Shown here: positions 15,731 through 25,248 of the stretch, one piece after another
Position numbering within the stretch: the first letter of the stretch is position 1
Layout of the letters: each line of letters starts with the position of its first letter
Assembly (NCBI RefSeq): GCF_003989825.1
Contig: NZ_RZHE01000015.1
Coordinates: 124,001 to 188,000 of the forward strand
DNA length: 64,000 nucleotides
Direction: 5' to 3'
Source of the DNA: Vreelandella populi
GTDB lineage: Bacteria > Pseudomonadota > Gammaproteobacteria > Pseudomonadales > Halomonadaceae
Notes under the pieces: generated by a model
Seen by the model: only the letters and a program-made list of their open reading frames with translations
Database searches by the model: none
What the model was told of the DNA's origin: nothing
Program-made: the position numbers and the translations under genes

Positions 15731-18700
15731 GTTCGGATACAACTATCCAGGAGACACCGCAGGCGCCGCGCGAAACCGACGAGGTACGCAACGCTCATCA
15801 GTTGATGCGCTTTTTCTTTCTCAAGCCAATCTTCGGTATTCTGCTGACGGTCACGATGGTGCTGGGCGGGCTGTTCGCCTACTCGGCGCTGGTCAAGGAG
15901 GCGCTGCCCGCGCTGAATATCCCCCAGGCAAGCATCACCACGGTGTGGTCCGGGGCGGATCCGCGCTCCATCGAAGAGCAGGTCACCGATCTGATCGAGG
16001 ACGAGATCACCACGCTTAGCGGTGTTAACACGGTCAACAGCGCTTCCTTCGATTCGCTGTCGGTGATTTCCGTCGAGTTCGACGCATCGACCGATACCGT
16101 GGATGCCATGACACGGCTGCGCGCCGCCGTGGCCGATGCAGAGTCCGGTTTTCCTTCCGAGGTCGAAAGCCCCAGCATCAACCAGAGCTCGGTGGACGAC
16201 CGCCCGATCCTGACCTTGGCGCTGCACGGGAGCGCCGGTTCCGCCACGCTTAACCAGACCGCACGCCAAATTCGCGATGCCTTGGAACGTGTGCAGGGCA
16301 TCAACGAGGTCAACATCGGCGGCGAGCGCGAGGAAATCGTACAGATCCTGATCAACCCGGAGCGACTGCTGGCGCTAGGGCTATCGCCTACCGCCATCCG
16401 CAACGCCGTGCAGCAGGCCAATATTGAACAGCCCTTTGGTGAAGTGCGCAGTCAGAACATGGGCGCAGTGGTACGCCTGGAAGGACGCTTTTCGGATATC
16501 GATGACCTGCGCGCGCTGCCCGTATCCAGGCTTGAGAACAGCCAGAGCTCCCGCGCACTGACCCTGGGCGAGGTCGCGACCGTCAAGCGCATGCAGGAAA
16601 CCGAACAGTCGCGGGCGTTTTTCAGCGAGCGCGGCGGCGATTTTGATGCATCGCTCGAGATGTCGATTACCAAAACCCCGGGGGCCGATACCGTGCAGGT
16701 GGTCGAGCGCATTCGCGCAACACTCGCCGACCTGGAAGCCGCCAACACCTGGCCGGCCCAAGTGCACTACTCCGTCTTGCAGGACGACGCCGTACAGATC
16801 TGGGATTCGCTGACGGAAGTCTTTGTCAGCGCCCTGCAGACCATGCTGGTGGTATTTGTCATCCTGTTCATCACCATTTCCTGGCGTGAGGCGATCGTCT
16901 CCGGCCTGGCTGTCCCGATTACCTTTGCCGGCGTGCTGCTGGCTATCTGGGCGTTTGGCTATTCGCTCAACGAACTGGTGATCATCGGCATGGTGATCGC
17001 GCTGGTGATGATCATCGATGTCTTCATCATCCTGATGGAGGGGCTGCACGACGAAATCTACCGCAATGGACGCACCTTCGGCCAAGCCGTGCTGATCACC
17101 GTCAAACGGTACGCGGTTCCCATTTTTGCAGCCCAGGTGACCACGATTCTGGCCATGGCGCCGCTGATGTCGATTGGCGGTACCATGGGCGCCTTTATCC
17201 GCGTACTGCCCACCACGATCATCATCTGCCTGGTGCTCTCCTTTGTCGTGGCAATGCTCTGTGCAGTGCCGCTTTCGCGGGTGCTTCTGGGCAAGCAGCG
17301 CCGCGCAGAAGGTGAGGAAAAACCGGGAATGGCGGATCGCGTGACCCAGCGCGCCGTTAACGGGGTGGAACGCTTTAACGGCCGCTATATCGTGGCCGGC
17401 CGCGGCCGTGCCTGGCTATGGGTGCTGGGCGCCGTCGCGCTGTTCGTGATTTCCCTGTTTGCGTTTACCCAAACGCGCCTCGAACTCTTCCCGCCGGCGG
17501 ACGGTGAGCGGCTGGGCATCAATATCGAGCTTCCGCCTACCGCGCCGCTGGAGACCTCCCAGGTCGTGGCTGATCAGATCGGCGAGATACTGCGCAATAA
17601 GCCCTACTTCGAGAGCATCATCAAGCTGGTGGGGCTCAAGAGCCCGTTCGCTGGCGGAGGCGGCGCCGCTTCGCTACAGCCCAGTGATGCCGAGAACTTC
17701 ATTGGCTTCTCGGCGATGTTCAAGGCCCGCGATGCACGCGATGAGGACTCCTACGTGCTGGCGGAGTCGCTGCGCGCCGAGCTTTCCGACTTTCTCACCC
17801 GTAACGTCGCCGGCGCTGAGCTTCTGGTCGTGCCGGAAAGCAGCGGCCCCTCACCGGGGGATCCCATCGAGATCCAGCTGCTTGGCGGCAGCATGGATAC
17901 CTTGAAAGAGCTTTCGATGCAGGTGCAGCAGGTGCTCAGCTCTACCCCGAACGTGGTGGACGTGCGCGATAACCTGGGCGCACCGCAGCCCCAACTGGCG
18001 CTGCGCCCTGATCGCGATGCCCTGAGCTTTTTCGGCATCACCCACGAAGAGCTTGCCGCCCAGGTACGCATCGCCTACAGCTCCGATATCATCGGCACCT
18101 TCGCCACCTCCGGTGAAACCGACGATATCGACATCCGCTTAGGCATGGAGTGGCCGAGCCAGCCAGGTGAAGCGGGCGGGCCGAGCAATGTCGAGGAGTT
18201 CTCGCGAGTGCGCGCCTATCTGCCGGACGGCGGTTCTATCGCTATGTTCCAGCTGCTGAGCCCCATGCAGTCGGAAGGCGCGATTGCGATTTCCCACGTC
18301 GATGGCGAGCGCGCGCTGACCGTTTTGGCCAAGAACCAGGGCCGTACCGTGACCGAAATCATGAACGACGTTGCGCCGCGCCTTGAGGAGTTACAGCGCG
18401 ACTGGCCCGCGGGATATCGCATCGCGGTGGGCGGCGAATCCGCCGAGACCGCCGACACCGTCGGCTCGATCGGTATCGCCATGCTGGTGGCCATCGTGCT
18501 GGTGGTGGGCGTGCTGGTGATCGTGTTCAGCAGCTTCCGCCAGGCGCTGATCATCTTTGCCACCATGCCGCTGGCGATTATTGGTACCGCGCTGGGTTTC
18601 TGGGCGTTCGGCATCTCGTTTTCGTTTTTTGCCATGATCGGGCTGGTATCGCTGATCGGTATTGCGATCAACAACGGCATCATCATGGTCGATACCATGA

Positions 18701-18963
18701 ACGGCTTTCTCAGGGAGGGCATGAGCGTAGCCGAGGCCGCTTCCGCAGGCGCCGCCCGACGGTTGCGCCCGCTTTTAACCACCGCAGTGACCACCATCAT
18801 CGGGCTTATTCCGCTGGCCATAAGCAGCGCTACCTATCGACCGCTCACGCTGGTGATCATCTTCGGACTGATCTCGGCCACGCTGCTCGCCCTGCTGGTA
18901 GTGCCCGCGCTCTATTATCTGCTCACACCGGCCAATGCCAACGAGCCCGAGATGCTGGATTAA
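15727..18963 (+). CDS. RND efflux pump permease subunit
   Basis: 1078 aa, full length for an AcrB-like permease. Twelve membrane segments and two large periplasmic loops are present. In TM4 the usual Asp-Asp pair is replaced: IALVMIIDVFIILMEG keeps one Asp (residue 431) with hydrophobic neighbours. In TM10 the AcrB Lys is Asn: GIAINNGIIMVD (Asn982, Asn983, Asp989). Such changes occur in some RND branches, so it may still be a proton-driven exporter with a rearranged relay. The N-terminus carries about 25 extra polar residues before TM1. Substrate unknown; drug, bile or fatty-acid-like compounds are usual for this architecture. The C-terminus overlaps nothing. Confidence 0.92.
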   Translation: MSSDTTIQETPQAPRETDEVRNAHQLMRFFFLKPIFGILLTVTMVLGGLFAYSALVKEALPALNIPQASITTVWSGADPRSIEEQVTDLIEDEITTLSGVNTVNSASFDSLSVISVEFDASTDTVDAMTRLRAAVADAESGFPSEVESPSINQSSVDDRPILTLALHGSAGSATLNQTARQIRDALERVQGINEVNIGGEREEIVQILINPERLLALGLSPTAIRNAVQQANIEQPFGEVRSQNMGAVVRLEGRFSDIDDLRALPVSRLENSQSSRALTLGEVATVKRMQETEQSRAFFSERGGDFDASLEMSITKTPGADTVQVVERIRATLADLEAANTWPAQVHYSVLQDDAVQIWDSLTEVFVSALQTMLVVFVILFITISWREAIVSGLAVPITFAGVLLAIWAFGYSLNELVIIGMVIALVMIIDVFIILMEGLHDEIYRNGRTFGQAVLITVKRYAVPIFAAQVTTILAMAPLMSIGGTMGAFIRVLPTTIIICLVLSFVVAMLCAVPLSRVLLGKQRRAEGEEKPGMADRVTQRAVNGVERFNGRYIVAGRGRAWLWVLGAVALFVISLFAFTQTRLELFPPADGERLGINIELPPTAPLETSQVVADQIGEILRNKPYFESIIKLVGLKSPFAGGGGAASLQPSDAENFIGFSAMFKARDARDEDSYVLAESLRAELSDFLTRNVAGAELLVVPESSGPSPGDPIEIQLLGGSMDTLKELSMQVQQVLSSTPNVVDVRDNLGAPQPQLALRPDRDALSFFGITHEELAAQVRIAYSSDIIGTFATSGETDDIDIRLGMEWPSQPGEAGGPSNVEEFSRVRAYLPDGGSIAMFQLLSPMQSEGAIAISHVDGERALTVLAKNQGRTVTEIMNDVAPRLEELQRDWPAGYRIAVGGESAETADTVGSIGIAMLVAIVLVVGVLVIVFSSFRQALIIFATMPLAIIGTALGFWAFGISFSFFAMIGLVSLIGIAINNGIIMVDTMNGFLREGMSVAEAASAGAARRLRPLLTTAVTTIIGLIPLAISSATYRPLTLVIIFGLISATLLALLVVPALYYLLTPANANEPEMLD

Positions 18964-18983
18964 GCCACTCACTTCATGATCGG

Positions 18984-19013
18984 CAGGCAGGCCGTCAGCG
19001 AACGGTCTGCCTG
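18984..19013. terminator. hairpin between RND operon and antiporter gene
   Basis: CAGGCAGGCCGT (18984-18995) pairs with ACGGTCTGCCTG (19002-19013) with one mismatch. It lies between convergent genes and could end both transcripts, though neither side has a clear T-run. Confidence 0.45.
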
Positions 19014-19017
19014 AGGT

Positions 19018-20292
19018 TCATGAGCGCGCCGACGGTTTACTGCTCAAGCGAATGACTTTCCCCATGGTCAGGCCCTGAACCATGATCGAAAAGACCACCA
19101 CGCAGTAGGTGAGCGTGAGCACCAGGTTTCTGAGCTCGCCTTCGGGCAGCGACAGCGCCATGGCTACCGAGATGCCGCCGCGCAGCCCGCCCCAGGTGAG
19201 AATCCGGATCGCGCCTGGGGATTGGCTGGTCATTCGGCCAAGCGGGCCCATGATGATGGATACGCAAAACCCGCGCGCCGCTAGCACGATGGGGATCGCC
19301 AAAGCGCCCGCTACCAGCCAGGCGCGTTCGATGGGCAGGATAAGAAGCTCCAGGCCGATCAGGAAAAAGAGCACCACGTTGAGAATCTCGTCGATCAGCT
19401 CCCAGAAGGTATCGACGTTTTCGCGTGTCTTTTCCGACATGGCGAACAGGCGCCCATGATTGCCAACGAAAAGCCCCGCGATGACCACAGCGATGGGCGC
19501 GGACAGATGCAGGCCATCCGCCAGGGCGTAAAGCCCCATGGCCAGCGCCAGGGTAAGCAGCACCTCTACTTGATAGTTATCCACGCGCTTGAGCATCTGA
19601 TAGGTCACGTACCCCACGACCGAGGCCAGCAAGAGCGCCCCGCCCACCTCCTTGAGCAGCAGCATGCCGATCGCCGCCGCATCAATAGGAGATGACATGT
19701 GTGAGCCTTCGGCTGCCACATCTAGTCCCGAAAGCTGCAAAAGCACCAGAAATACCACCACGCCCAGGCCGTCGTTGAACAGCGACTCCCCGGATATCTG
19801 GCTTTCGAGCTGCTGGGAAACACCCACGGATTTCATGATGGCGACCACCGCGATGGGGTCGGTCGGTGAGATCAAGGCGCCAAACAGCAGAGCGTGCAGG
19901 AAGGGAATGCCGAGCCCCATCCAGTCAAGCAGCAACCAGGTCAGTGTGCCCACGATGAAGGTGGACATCAGGGTACCCACCACGGCCAGCAGCGCAATGG
20001 GCAGCCACTCGCGGCTCAGATTGTCGAACTTGACATGGATGGCGGCGGCAAACAGCAGAAAGGCCAGCATACCGTGCAGCACCACTTGGTCGAAGTCGAT
20101 ACGCGCCACCAACGCCGTTGCCTCGTCACGCAGCCCTTCGTGGTAGGGGCTGATCAGAATCAGAGCGAGGGAGGCGATCAGCGCCACCAGCATGACGCCG
20201 ATGGTGGTCGGCAACTTGATATAGCGGTAGTTGAAGTAACTCGAGACGGCGGCGAGCGTGATCAGTATGCTCACCAGAGAAAAGACGCTCAT
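19018..20292 (-). CDS. CPA1-type Na+/H+ antiporter (NhaP-like)
   Basis: 424 aa from ATG 20292, which has AGGAG 5 bases upstream; an earlier in-frame start at 20406 would add 38 residues without a plausible ribosome site. About 12 membrane helices. Family motifs are visible: GALISPTDPIAVVAI and SGESLFNDGLGVVVF, the second containing the ion-binding Asn-Asp. It exports Na+ (or K+) in exchange for protons at the inner membrane, a common need in a halophile. No regulatory gene is attached. It is convergent with the RND operon. Confidence 0.9.
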   Translation of the reverse strand: MSVFSLVSILITLAAVSSYFNYRYIKLPTTIGVMLVALIASLALILISPYHEGLRDEATALVARIDFDQVVLHGMLAFLLFAAAIHVKFDNLSREWLPIALLAVVGTLMSTFIVGTLTWLLLDWMGLGIPFLHALLFGALISPTDPIAVVAIMKSVGVSQQLESQISGESLFNDGLGVVVFLVLLQLSGLDVAAEGSHMSSPIDAAAIGMLLLKEVGGALLLASVVGYVTYQMLKRVDNYQVEVLLTLALAMGLYALADGLHLSAPIAVVIAGLFVGNHGRLFAMSEKTRENVDTFWELIDEILNVVLFFLIGLELLILPIERAWLVAGALAIPIVLAARGFCVSIIMGPLGRMTSQSPGAIRILTWGGLRGGISVAMALSLPEGELRNLVLTLTYCVVVFSIMVQGLTMGKVIRLSSKPSARS

Positions 20293-20408
20293 CAGCGCTC
20301 CTGATTGAAAAAATAGAAATAAGGGCAGCAAGGCCATAGCGCCACCCACTTCAATGAGCAGCGGCCTCGCGCATTTCGAGTAGGTTAATGTGGCCCTAAA
20401 ATGCAAAA

Positions 20409-20448
20409 CCCGCCACCACGGAAAGCGAAGGCTTCCAGGGGTGGCGGG
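20409..20448 (-). terminator. terminator of the nitrilase operon
   Basis: CCCGCCACC (20409-20417) and GGTGGCGGG (20440-20448) form a perfect 9-bp stem. On the minus strand the stem is followed by TTTTGCATTTT. It stands about 70 bases after the nitrilase stop. Confidence 0.7.
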
Positions 20449-20515
20449 CTAGCCCCGTTGCAGGCACGCCACGTCAATTGAGCGATGCTCTAAGCAACTC
20501 AGGAGAACTCAGCTG

Positions 20516-21400
20516 TTATCGATTCTTCCACTTACGCGGATCAATGCGGCCTTCGTACATGGGTAATTCGAGTACGGGATCATCATCACGATACTGAGAC
20601 CACATGCGGTTCAACCCGGCGGTGCCGAAAGTGCGCACCCTTTCAACCTCCTCCAGGTTGAGCACGTCGGTGAGAATGCCTGAGGTGGCGCCGGGCATTT
20701 GCGCGCGAATCCGCCCTTCAGGATCGACAATCAGGCTCCGCCCTTCGCCCGAGGGCGTGGCAGCATTGACGCTCACCATATATACCTGATTGAAGATGGC
20801 GTTTGCCTGAACAAGAATCTGCTCCTGAGCGCGGTCGCAGGTGGTGGTAGCGACTTGATTGATGATCACGTCGGCCCCCATCCAGGCGAGCTGCCGCACC
20901 GTTTCGGGAAACCAGATGTCGTAGCAGATGGCAAGCCCAACCCGCCCTACCCCCGGCACCTCGAACACGTCAAAGCGGTCACCTGGGCGGTACGGCTCAT
21001 AAGGCCTCCAGGGGAAGCACTTGCGGTAGGCCGCCACTCGCTCGCCTTCGGGCGAATACACCGGAGCGGTGTTGTAAAGATGCCCATCCTCCCCACGCTC
21101 GCATACCGTGCCGGGCAGTAGCCATATTCCCAGGTTGCGGGCGATACGCGACAGGCATTGGTGGCGCGGCCCATCGATATGCTCAGCCGCGGCTTCCAAC
21201 TGCTCCTTTCGCTGTTCAGGTGTTCCCGAGGCGCTACAAAGATGCATTTCGGGATAGACCACCATTCGAGGCTGCTCAAAATCAGCGCCAAAGTCGCTCA
21301 AATGGACCGCCAGCTCAGCTTCGAATTCCAGAAGCTCGGAGTCGGCGCCGTACCGCCGTGAGATTTCCTGTACCATCAGCACAGGCAAGTATCGGGACAT
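20516..21400 (-). CDS. nitrilase/carbon-nitrogen hydrolase family protein
   Basis: 294 aa. The catalytic Glu-Lys-Cys set of the superfamily is visible: Glu51 in VVYPEMHLC, Lys127 in YRKCFPW and Cys159 in LAICYDIWFPE. These enzymes split C-N bonds of nitriles, amides, N-carbamoyl or omega-amido acids in the cytoplasm. The start at 21400 has AAGGAG 6 bases upstream; the open frame extends to 21484 without support. It is 10 bases after an APC-family permease gene on the same strand, so permease and hydrolase probably share one substrate pathway, and a LuxR-type regulator lies divergently upstream. The residues after the Cys (YDIWFPE) resemble aliphatic amidase/omega-amidase-like members rather than true nitrilases. 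Confidence 0.88.
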   Translation of the reverse strand: MSRYLPVLMVQEISRRYGADSELLEFEAELAVHLSDFGADFEQPRMVVYPEMHLCSASGTPEQRKEQLEAAAEHIDGPRHQCLSRIARNLGIWLLPGTVCERGEDGHLYNTAPVYSPEGERVAAYRKCFPWRPYEPYRPGDRFDVFEVPGVGRVGLAICYDIWFPETVRQLAWMGADVIINQVATTTCDRAQEQILVQANAIFNQVYMVSVNAATPSGEGRSLIVDPEGRIRAQMPGATSGILTDVLNLEEVERVRTFGTAGLNRMWSQYRDDDPVLELPMYEGRIDPRKWKNR

Positions 21401-21410
21401 ACTAAACTCC

Positions 21411-22787
21411 TTAACGCGTTTCTTGTGCCACCGAGTACGCTGGCTCAGGCTCTGACTCGTCAAAATCGACTTCCGGCGGTTCACGGCGGAAGAAGCGGGT
21501 CAGGTAGGTCAACTGGGCCAGACCGATGGCAAGCCAGATCAGGCCAAGGATAAAGGCGTTGATATCCAGCTTGCTCATTAGCCACAGGTTGACCGCGGCG
21601 CCAATCAGCGGAACCACCATCCCTTTGAGCACACCATACTGGCGTCTTGCCTCGGCGTCCTTGCTGACCAGAAAGATTACTGACAGGTTGACCATGATAA
21701 AGGCGATAAAAGCGCCAAAATTGATGAACGACGCAGCGGACAGCACATCAAGAAACAGGGCGATAATACCGATAGCGCCCGTTAGAACGATGCTAAATAC
21801 CGGGGTATGGAAGCGTGAGTGCAGCGCGCCGAACAGTTTGGGTGGTAGTACCGCGTCACGCCCCATGGCAAACAGCAGCCGGGAAGCACTCGCTTGAGCC
21901 GCAAGGCCGGACGTGAACTGGGCAAGCACCATGCCCGCCAGGAAGATAGCCCCGAAGAGATCCGCCCCGATGGTTGTTGCAATCTCAAAGGCGGCGGAGT
22001 CGGAGTTTACGAAGCTGCTACCAGGATGTACTAACTGGGTTGTGTAACCCACCAGCACATAGATACCGCCACCGATCAGGGCAGTGAGCATGATGGCCCG
22101 GGGAATATTGCGCTTTGGCTCGATAGTCTCTTCGGTCAGCGTCGTCACGGCATCGAAGCCAAGGAAAGAGTAGGCCGCCACCGCGGCACCTGCGGCAATC
22201 GCCGTAAAACCCGCGTCTTCACCCAGAAATGGTCCAAGGCTGAAAAGTGCATCGGTGCCGCCGGTAGACACCACATGGCGAATCGACAGCAGTACAAAGA
22301 AAGCGATGACCAGTATCTGAAAGGTCATCAAAAGCGAGTTCACCTTGGACGCCAGCTTGATGCCGTAGATATTCAGGAAGGTAGTGATACCGATGAAGCC
22401 AAGCAGGAATATCCAGCTTGGCACCTCCGGAAAACGCGCATTCAGGTAGGCAGCGCCGATCAGCCAGATCACCATGGGCAGGAAGAAGTAATCCAGCAGC
22501 ACGCTCCACCCCACCATGAAACCCACCCGCGAATCGATGGCCCTACGTGCATAGGTATAGGCAGAACCTGAAACCGGGTAGGTCCGCGCCATGATGCCGT
22601 AGCTGTATGCCGTGAACAGCATGGCCACGGTAGTAATAAGATAGGCAGTGGGTACCGCGCCATTACTGGTACTGGCGATTACGCCGAAGGTGCCCAGCAC
22701 GATCAAGGGTGTCATGTAAGCGAGGCCAAACAGCACCACGGCTTTTAGGGATAAGGTTCTTTCCAGTCTTATATTGTTATCCGCCAT
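21411..22787 (-). CDS. APC family amino acid permease
   Basis: 458 aa, about 12 membrane helices. N-terminal LSLKAVVLFGLAYMTPLIVL and the ARRAIDSRVGFMVGWSVLLD segment are typical of the APC superfamily. It would import an amino acid or amine. The start ATG at 22787 has GGAG at 7 bases; an adjacent ATG at 22790 is equivalent. It is the first gene of a two-gene unit with the nitrilase-like gene, divergent from the LuxR-type regulator. The substrate is not evident, but co-transcription with an amide hydrolase points to an amidated or carbamoylated amino compound. Confidence 0.88.
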   Translation of the reverse strand: MADNNIRLERTLSLKAVVLFGLAYMTPLIVLGTFGVIASTSNGAVPTAYLITTVAMLFTAYSYGIMARTYPVSGSAYTYARRAIDSRVGFMVGWSVLLDYFFLPMVIWLIGAAYLNARFPEVPSWIFLLGFIGITTFLNIYGIKLASKVNSLLMTFQILVIAFFVLLSIRHVVSTGGTDALFSLGPFLGEDAGFTAIAAGAAVAAYSFLGFDAVTTLTEETIEPKRNIPRAIMLTALIGGGIYVLVGYTTQLVHPGSSFVNSDSAAFEIATTIGADLFGAIFLAGMVLAQFTSGLAAQASASRLLFAMGRDAVLPPKLFGALHSRFHTPVFSIVLTGAIGIIALFLDVLSAASFINFGAFIAFIMVNLSVIFLVSKDAEARRQYGVLKGMVVPLIGAAVNLWLMSKLDINAFILGLIWLAIGLAQLTYLTRFFRREPPEVDFDESEPEPAYSVAQETR

Positions 22788-23042
22788 CATCCATCTCCAG
22801 GAAACGTTAGAACCGGCACCGGGCAATTACCCTATCAGCACAAAACGACGAGCTGGTTTATCAAGCTTGTTATTGAGGCGGTACCAGCGAGAGTTTTCTT
22901 CTTTTAACGACCGGCTTGGCCTCGCCATTGCTGATATTGTTACTGTCCAGCTAGACTGAGACGCTTGGCAGCCAACCTGTTTAAAAGGTATTGGCCGCCC
23001 ACCCGATCGTATATAACCCCAGCGTGGTATGGCTTTGCGGAT

Positions 23043-23858
23043 GTGGAATTGGTGATACGTAACGAATATGACCCGTTGCTGGCCAGCACCATCATGGCGT
23101 TGGCAACGCCTGAGTTACCTCAACATTTTTCCCGATTGGTAAAACACCTAACGGCGTTCGATAACCTGATTATCATCGCTTATCACGGCGAACAGCGGCC
23201 CATGGTGCTCTACCGGGAGTACACCGACCCTGTAGTTTATCTACCGATGGACAGCCAATATCTAGGTGGCGCCTATCTGCTCGACCCGTTTTATCGCGAG
23301 CACCTGCGAGGTGGTGTGGAAGGGATACGCCGCCTGATGGATGTTGCTCCTGACCATTTCAGGCGCACGCACTACTACAAGAACTACTATCAGCAGACCA
23401 CGCTGCTTGATGAGATCGCGATTTTCACAAGCCTCACTGAAGGCGTCACTTTAACGGCCTGCCTTGGCAGAGATCGCTCCAGTGGCAAGCCTTTCAACAA
23501 ACGGGAACGTGAGGCGGTGGAGCAGCACGCCATTACCCTTGCCGGCCTGATGAAAAAACATTGGCAGGATTATCGGCCACAAGACGCAATGAAAGCTGCA
23601 CCGGCGCCGCTTGAAGAGCGTCTACAAGGGGTGCTCAAGCAGGAACACCGTATCAGACTCAGCCCGCGCCAGGCGGAAGTGGCCCTGTTTATCTTACGAG
23701 GCCACTCCTCTCTCTCCATCAGCCTGCATCTGGGGGTTAGCCTGCAAACGGTTAAAGTGTTTCGTCGCCAGCTCTACGCCAAGTGCAGCATCTCTTCTCA
23801 AGCCGAGCTTTTCGCGCTGCTGATGCCCTTGTTCGCCCGGCTGACGGCGTCTGAATAA
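23043..23858 (+). CDS. LuxR-type HTH transcriptional regulator
   Basis: Roughly 270 aa. The C-terminus holds a LuxR-type helix-turn-helix: RLSPRQAEVALFILRGHS, then SISLHLGVSLQTVKVFRRQL. The N-terminal 190 residues contain a possible sensory domain with YREYTDPVVYLPMD, but I do not recognise a named domain. The start is uncertain: the open frame reaches back to a TTG at 22965, GTG codons occur at 23043 and 23052, and none has a good ribosome site. It is divergent from the permease/nitrilase operon, which it probably controls; a CAAGCTTG-centred imperfect palindrome at 22857-22875 is a possible site. Confidence 0.8.
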   Translation: MELVIRNEYDPLLASTIMALATPELPQHFSRLVKHLTAFDNLIIIAYHGEQRPMVLYREYTDPVVYLPMDSQYLGGAYLLDPFYREHLRGGVEGIRRLMDVAPDHFRRTHYYKNYYQQTTLLDEIAIFTSLTEGVTLTACLGRDRSSGKPFNKREREAVEQHAITLAGLMKKHWQDYRPQDAMKAAPAPLEERLQGVLKQEHRIRLSPRQAEVALFILRGHSSLSISLHLGVSLQTVKVFRRQLYAKCSISSQAELFALLMPLFARLTASE

Positions 23859-23900
23859 GCGCCTCCCTGGCATTTTGCGTTATTCAGCGGCATATAAAAA

Positions 23901-23944
23901 AGCCCGCCCCTGCCGCAAGCGAACGCTTTTGGCGGGGGCGGGCT
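23901..23944 (-). terminator. terminator of the gab operon
   Basis: AGCCCGCCCCTGCC (23901-23914) and GGCGGGGGCGGGCT (23931-23944) form a long GC-rich stem. On the minus strand it is followed by TTTTTT, so it terminates the permease-gabD-gabT transcript; it also lies just beyond the luxR-type gene. Confidence 0.85.
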
Positions 23945-23965
23945 ATAGATGCCTAATGCGGCGTA

Positions 23966-25237
23966 TTAGCTAAGCGCTTCCAGCGACTGCTCAATAATGC
24001 TTAAGCCTTCTTCCAGCACTTCGGAAGACACTGTCAACGGCACCAGAATACGGATGCTGTTGCCATAGAAGCCGCAGGAGAGCAGGATCAACCCTTTCTC
24101 ACGCGCTTTCGCGCAAACTTGCTGGGTCATCGCGGTGTCGGGCTTGCCGTTACTATCCAAAAGCTCGAACGCGGCCATGGCGCCCAGCTGGCGGCCGTGT
24201 GCCACGGCGGGGAAGCGCTCTTCCCATACGCCAAAACGTTCAGCCAACAGGCGACCCATCTGCGCGCTGCGCTCAAGGATATTCTCTTCCTCGATCACCT
24301 CGATCACCGCCAGGGCCGCCGCGCAGGAGAGCGGGTTGCCGCTGTAGGTGCCGCCTAGGGAATTGGGGCCGGAGGCGTCCATCACCTTGGCCGAACCGAC
24401 CACCGCAGACAGCGGCATGCCGTTAGCCAGGCTCTTGGCAGTCGTCAGAATGTCCGCCTCAACGCCGCTATGTTCCAGCGCAAACAGCTTGCCGGTGCGC
24501 GCAAAGCCGGACTGCACTTCGTCAGCAATCAGCAGAATACCGTGCTCATCACACAGCGCGCGCAGCGCTTTCAGGTAATCCGGTGAAGCGATGTAGAAGC
24601 CGCCTTCGCCCTGGACCGGCTCGATCACAATCGCCGCCGTGCGATGCGGGGCGATATCAGTCTTGAACAGCGTGCGAATGGCATTAAGTGAGGCCTCTTC
24701 GCTAATACCGTGCAAGGGATTGGGGAACGGCGCGCGGAAGACGTCACCCGGCATCGGGCCGAAATCATTCTTGTAGGGCAACACTTTGCCGGTCATAGCA
24801 AGCGTCATCATGGTGCGGCCGTGGAAGGCGCCATCGAAGGTGATGATGCCGGTACGGCCAGTGGCGGCGCGGGCAATCTTCACGGCATTTTCCAGCGCTT
24901 CGGCACCGGTGTTGACCAGCATGGCTTTACGCTCGGGGCCGCGTACCGGGGTCAGTTCACACAGTTTCTGACACAGCTGAACGTAAGGCGCGTAGGAGAT
25001 GACCGCGGCGCTGGTGTGCATGACCTTGTGTAGCTGCGCTTCAACGGCGGCAACGATTTTCGGGTGGCGATGGCCGAGGTTCAAAACGCCGATGCCACCC
25101 GCGAAGTCAATCCAACGGTTGCCGTCGGCATCCCACAGTTCGGCGTTTTCAGCGCGCTCGGCAAAGGCCGTATTCGGGGTCGCTGCGCCGTTGGCCACAT
25201 AACGGTTTTTCAGTTCGTTCAGTTCGTGATTTGTCAT
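23966..25237 (-). CDS. gabT: 4-aminobutyrate aminotransferase
   Basis: 423 aa class III aminotransferase. GabT moves the amino group of GABA to 2-oxoglutarate, giving succinate semialdehyde and glutamate. Visible sites are NTGAEALENAVKIARAATGR, the PLP Asp in LLIADEVQSGFARTG and the PLP Lys in TTAKSLANGMPLSAVVG. It follows gabD by 11 bases and is the last gene of the operon before a strong terminator. The GabR-like regulator upstream of the operon supports the GABA assignment over other omega-transaminases. Confidence 0.93.
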   Translation of the reverse strand: MTNHELNELKNRYVANGAATPNTAFAERAENAELWDADGNRWIDFAGGIGVLNLGHRHPKIVAAVEAQLHKVMHTSAAVISYAPYVQLCQKLCELTPVRGPERKAMLVNTGAEALENAVKIARAATGRTGIITFDGAFHGRTMMTLAMTGKVLPYKNDFGPMPGDVFRAPFPNPLHGISEEASLNAIRTLFKTDIAPHRTAAIVIEPVQGEGGFYIASPDYLKALRALCDEHGILLIADEVQSGFARTGKLFALEHSGVEADILTTAKSLANGMPLSAVVGSAKVMDASGPNSLGGTYSGNPLSCAAALAVIEVIEEENILERSAQMGRLLAERFGVWEERFPAVAHGRQLGAMAAFELLDSNGKPDTAMTQQVCAKAREKGLILLSCGFYGNSIRILVPLTVSSEVLEEGLSIIEQSLEALS

Positions 25238-25248
25238 GATACTTCTCC

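Noticed and set aside
16381..17085. 234-codon open frame antisense to the RND permease gene
   Set aside because: Shadow frame of a GC-rich gene; composition is low in hydrophobic order, no ribosome site, and the plus-strand gene is unmistakable.
13101..18963. Horizontal transfer of the RND operon because it looks more GC-rich than its neighbours
   Set aside because: Only an impression from reading; no composition calculation was possible and efflux operons in Halomonadaceae often have this composition.
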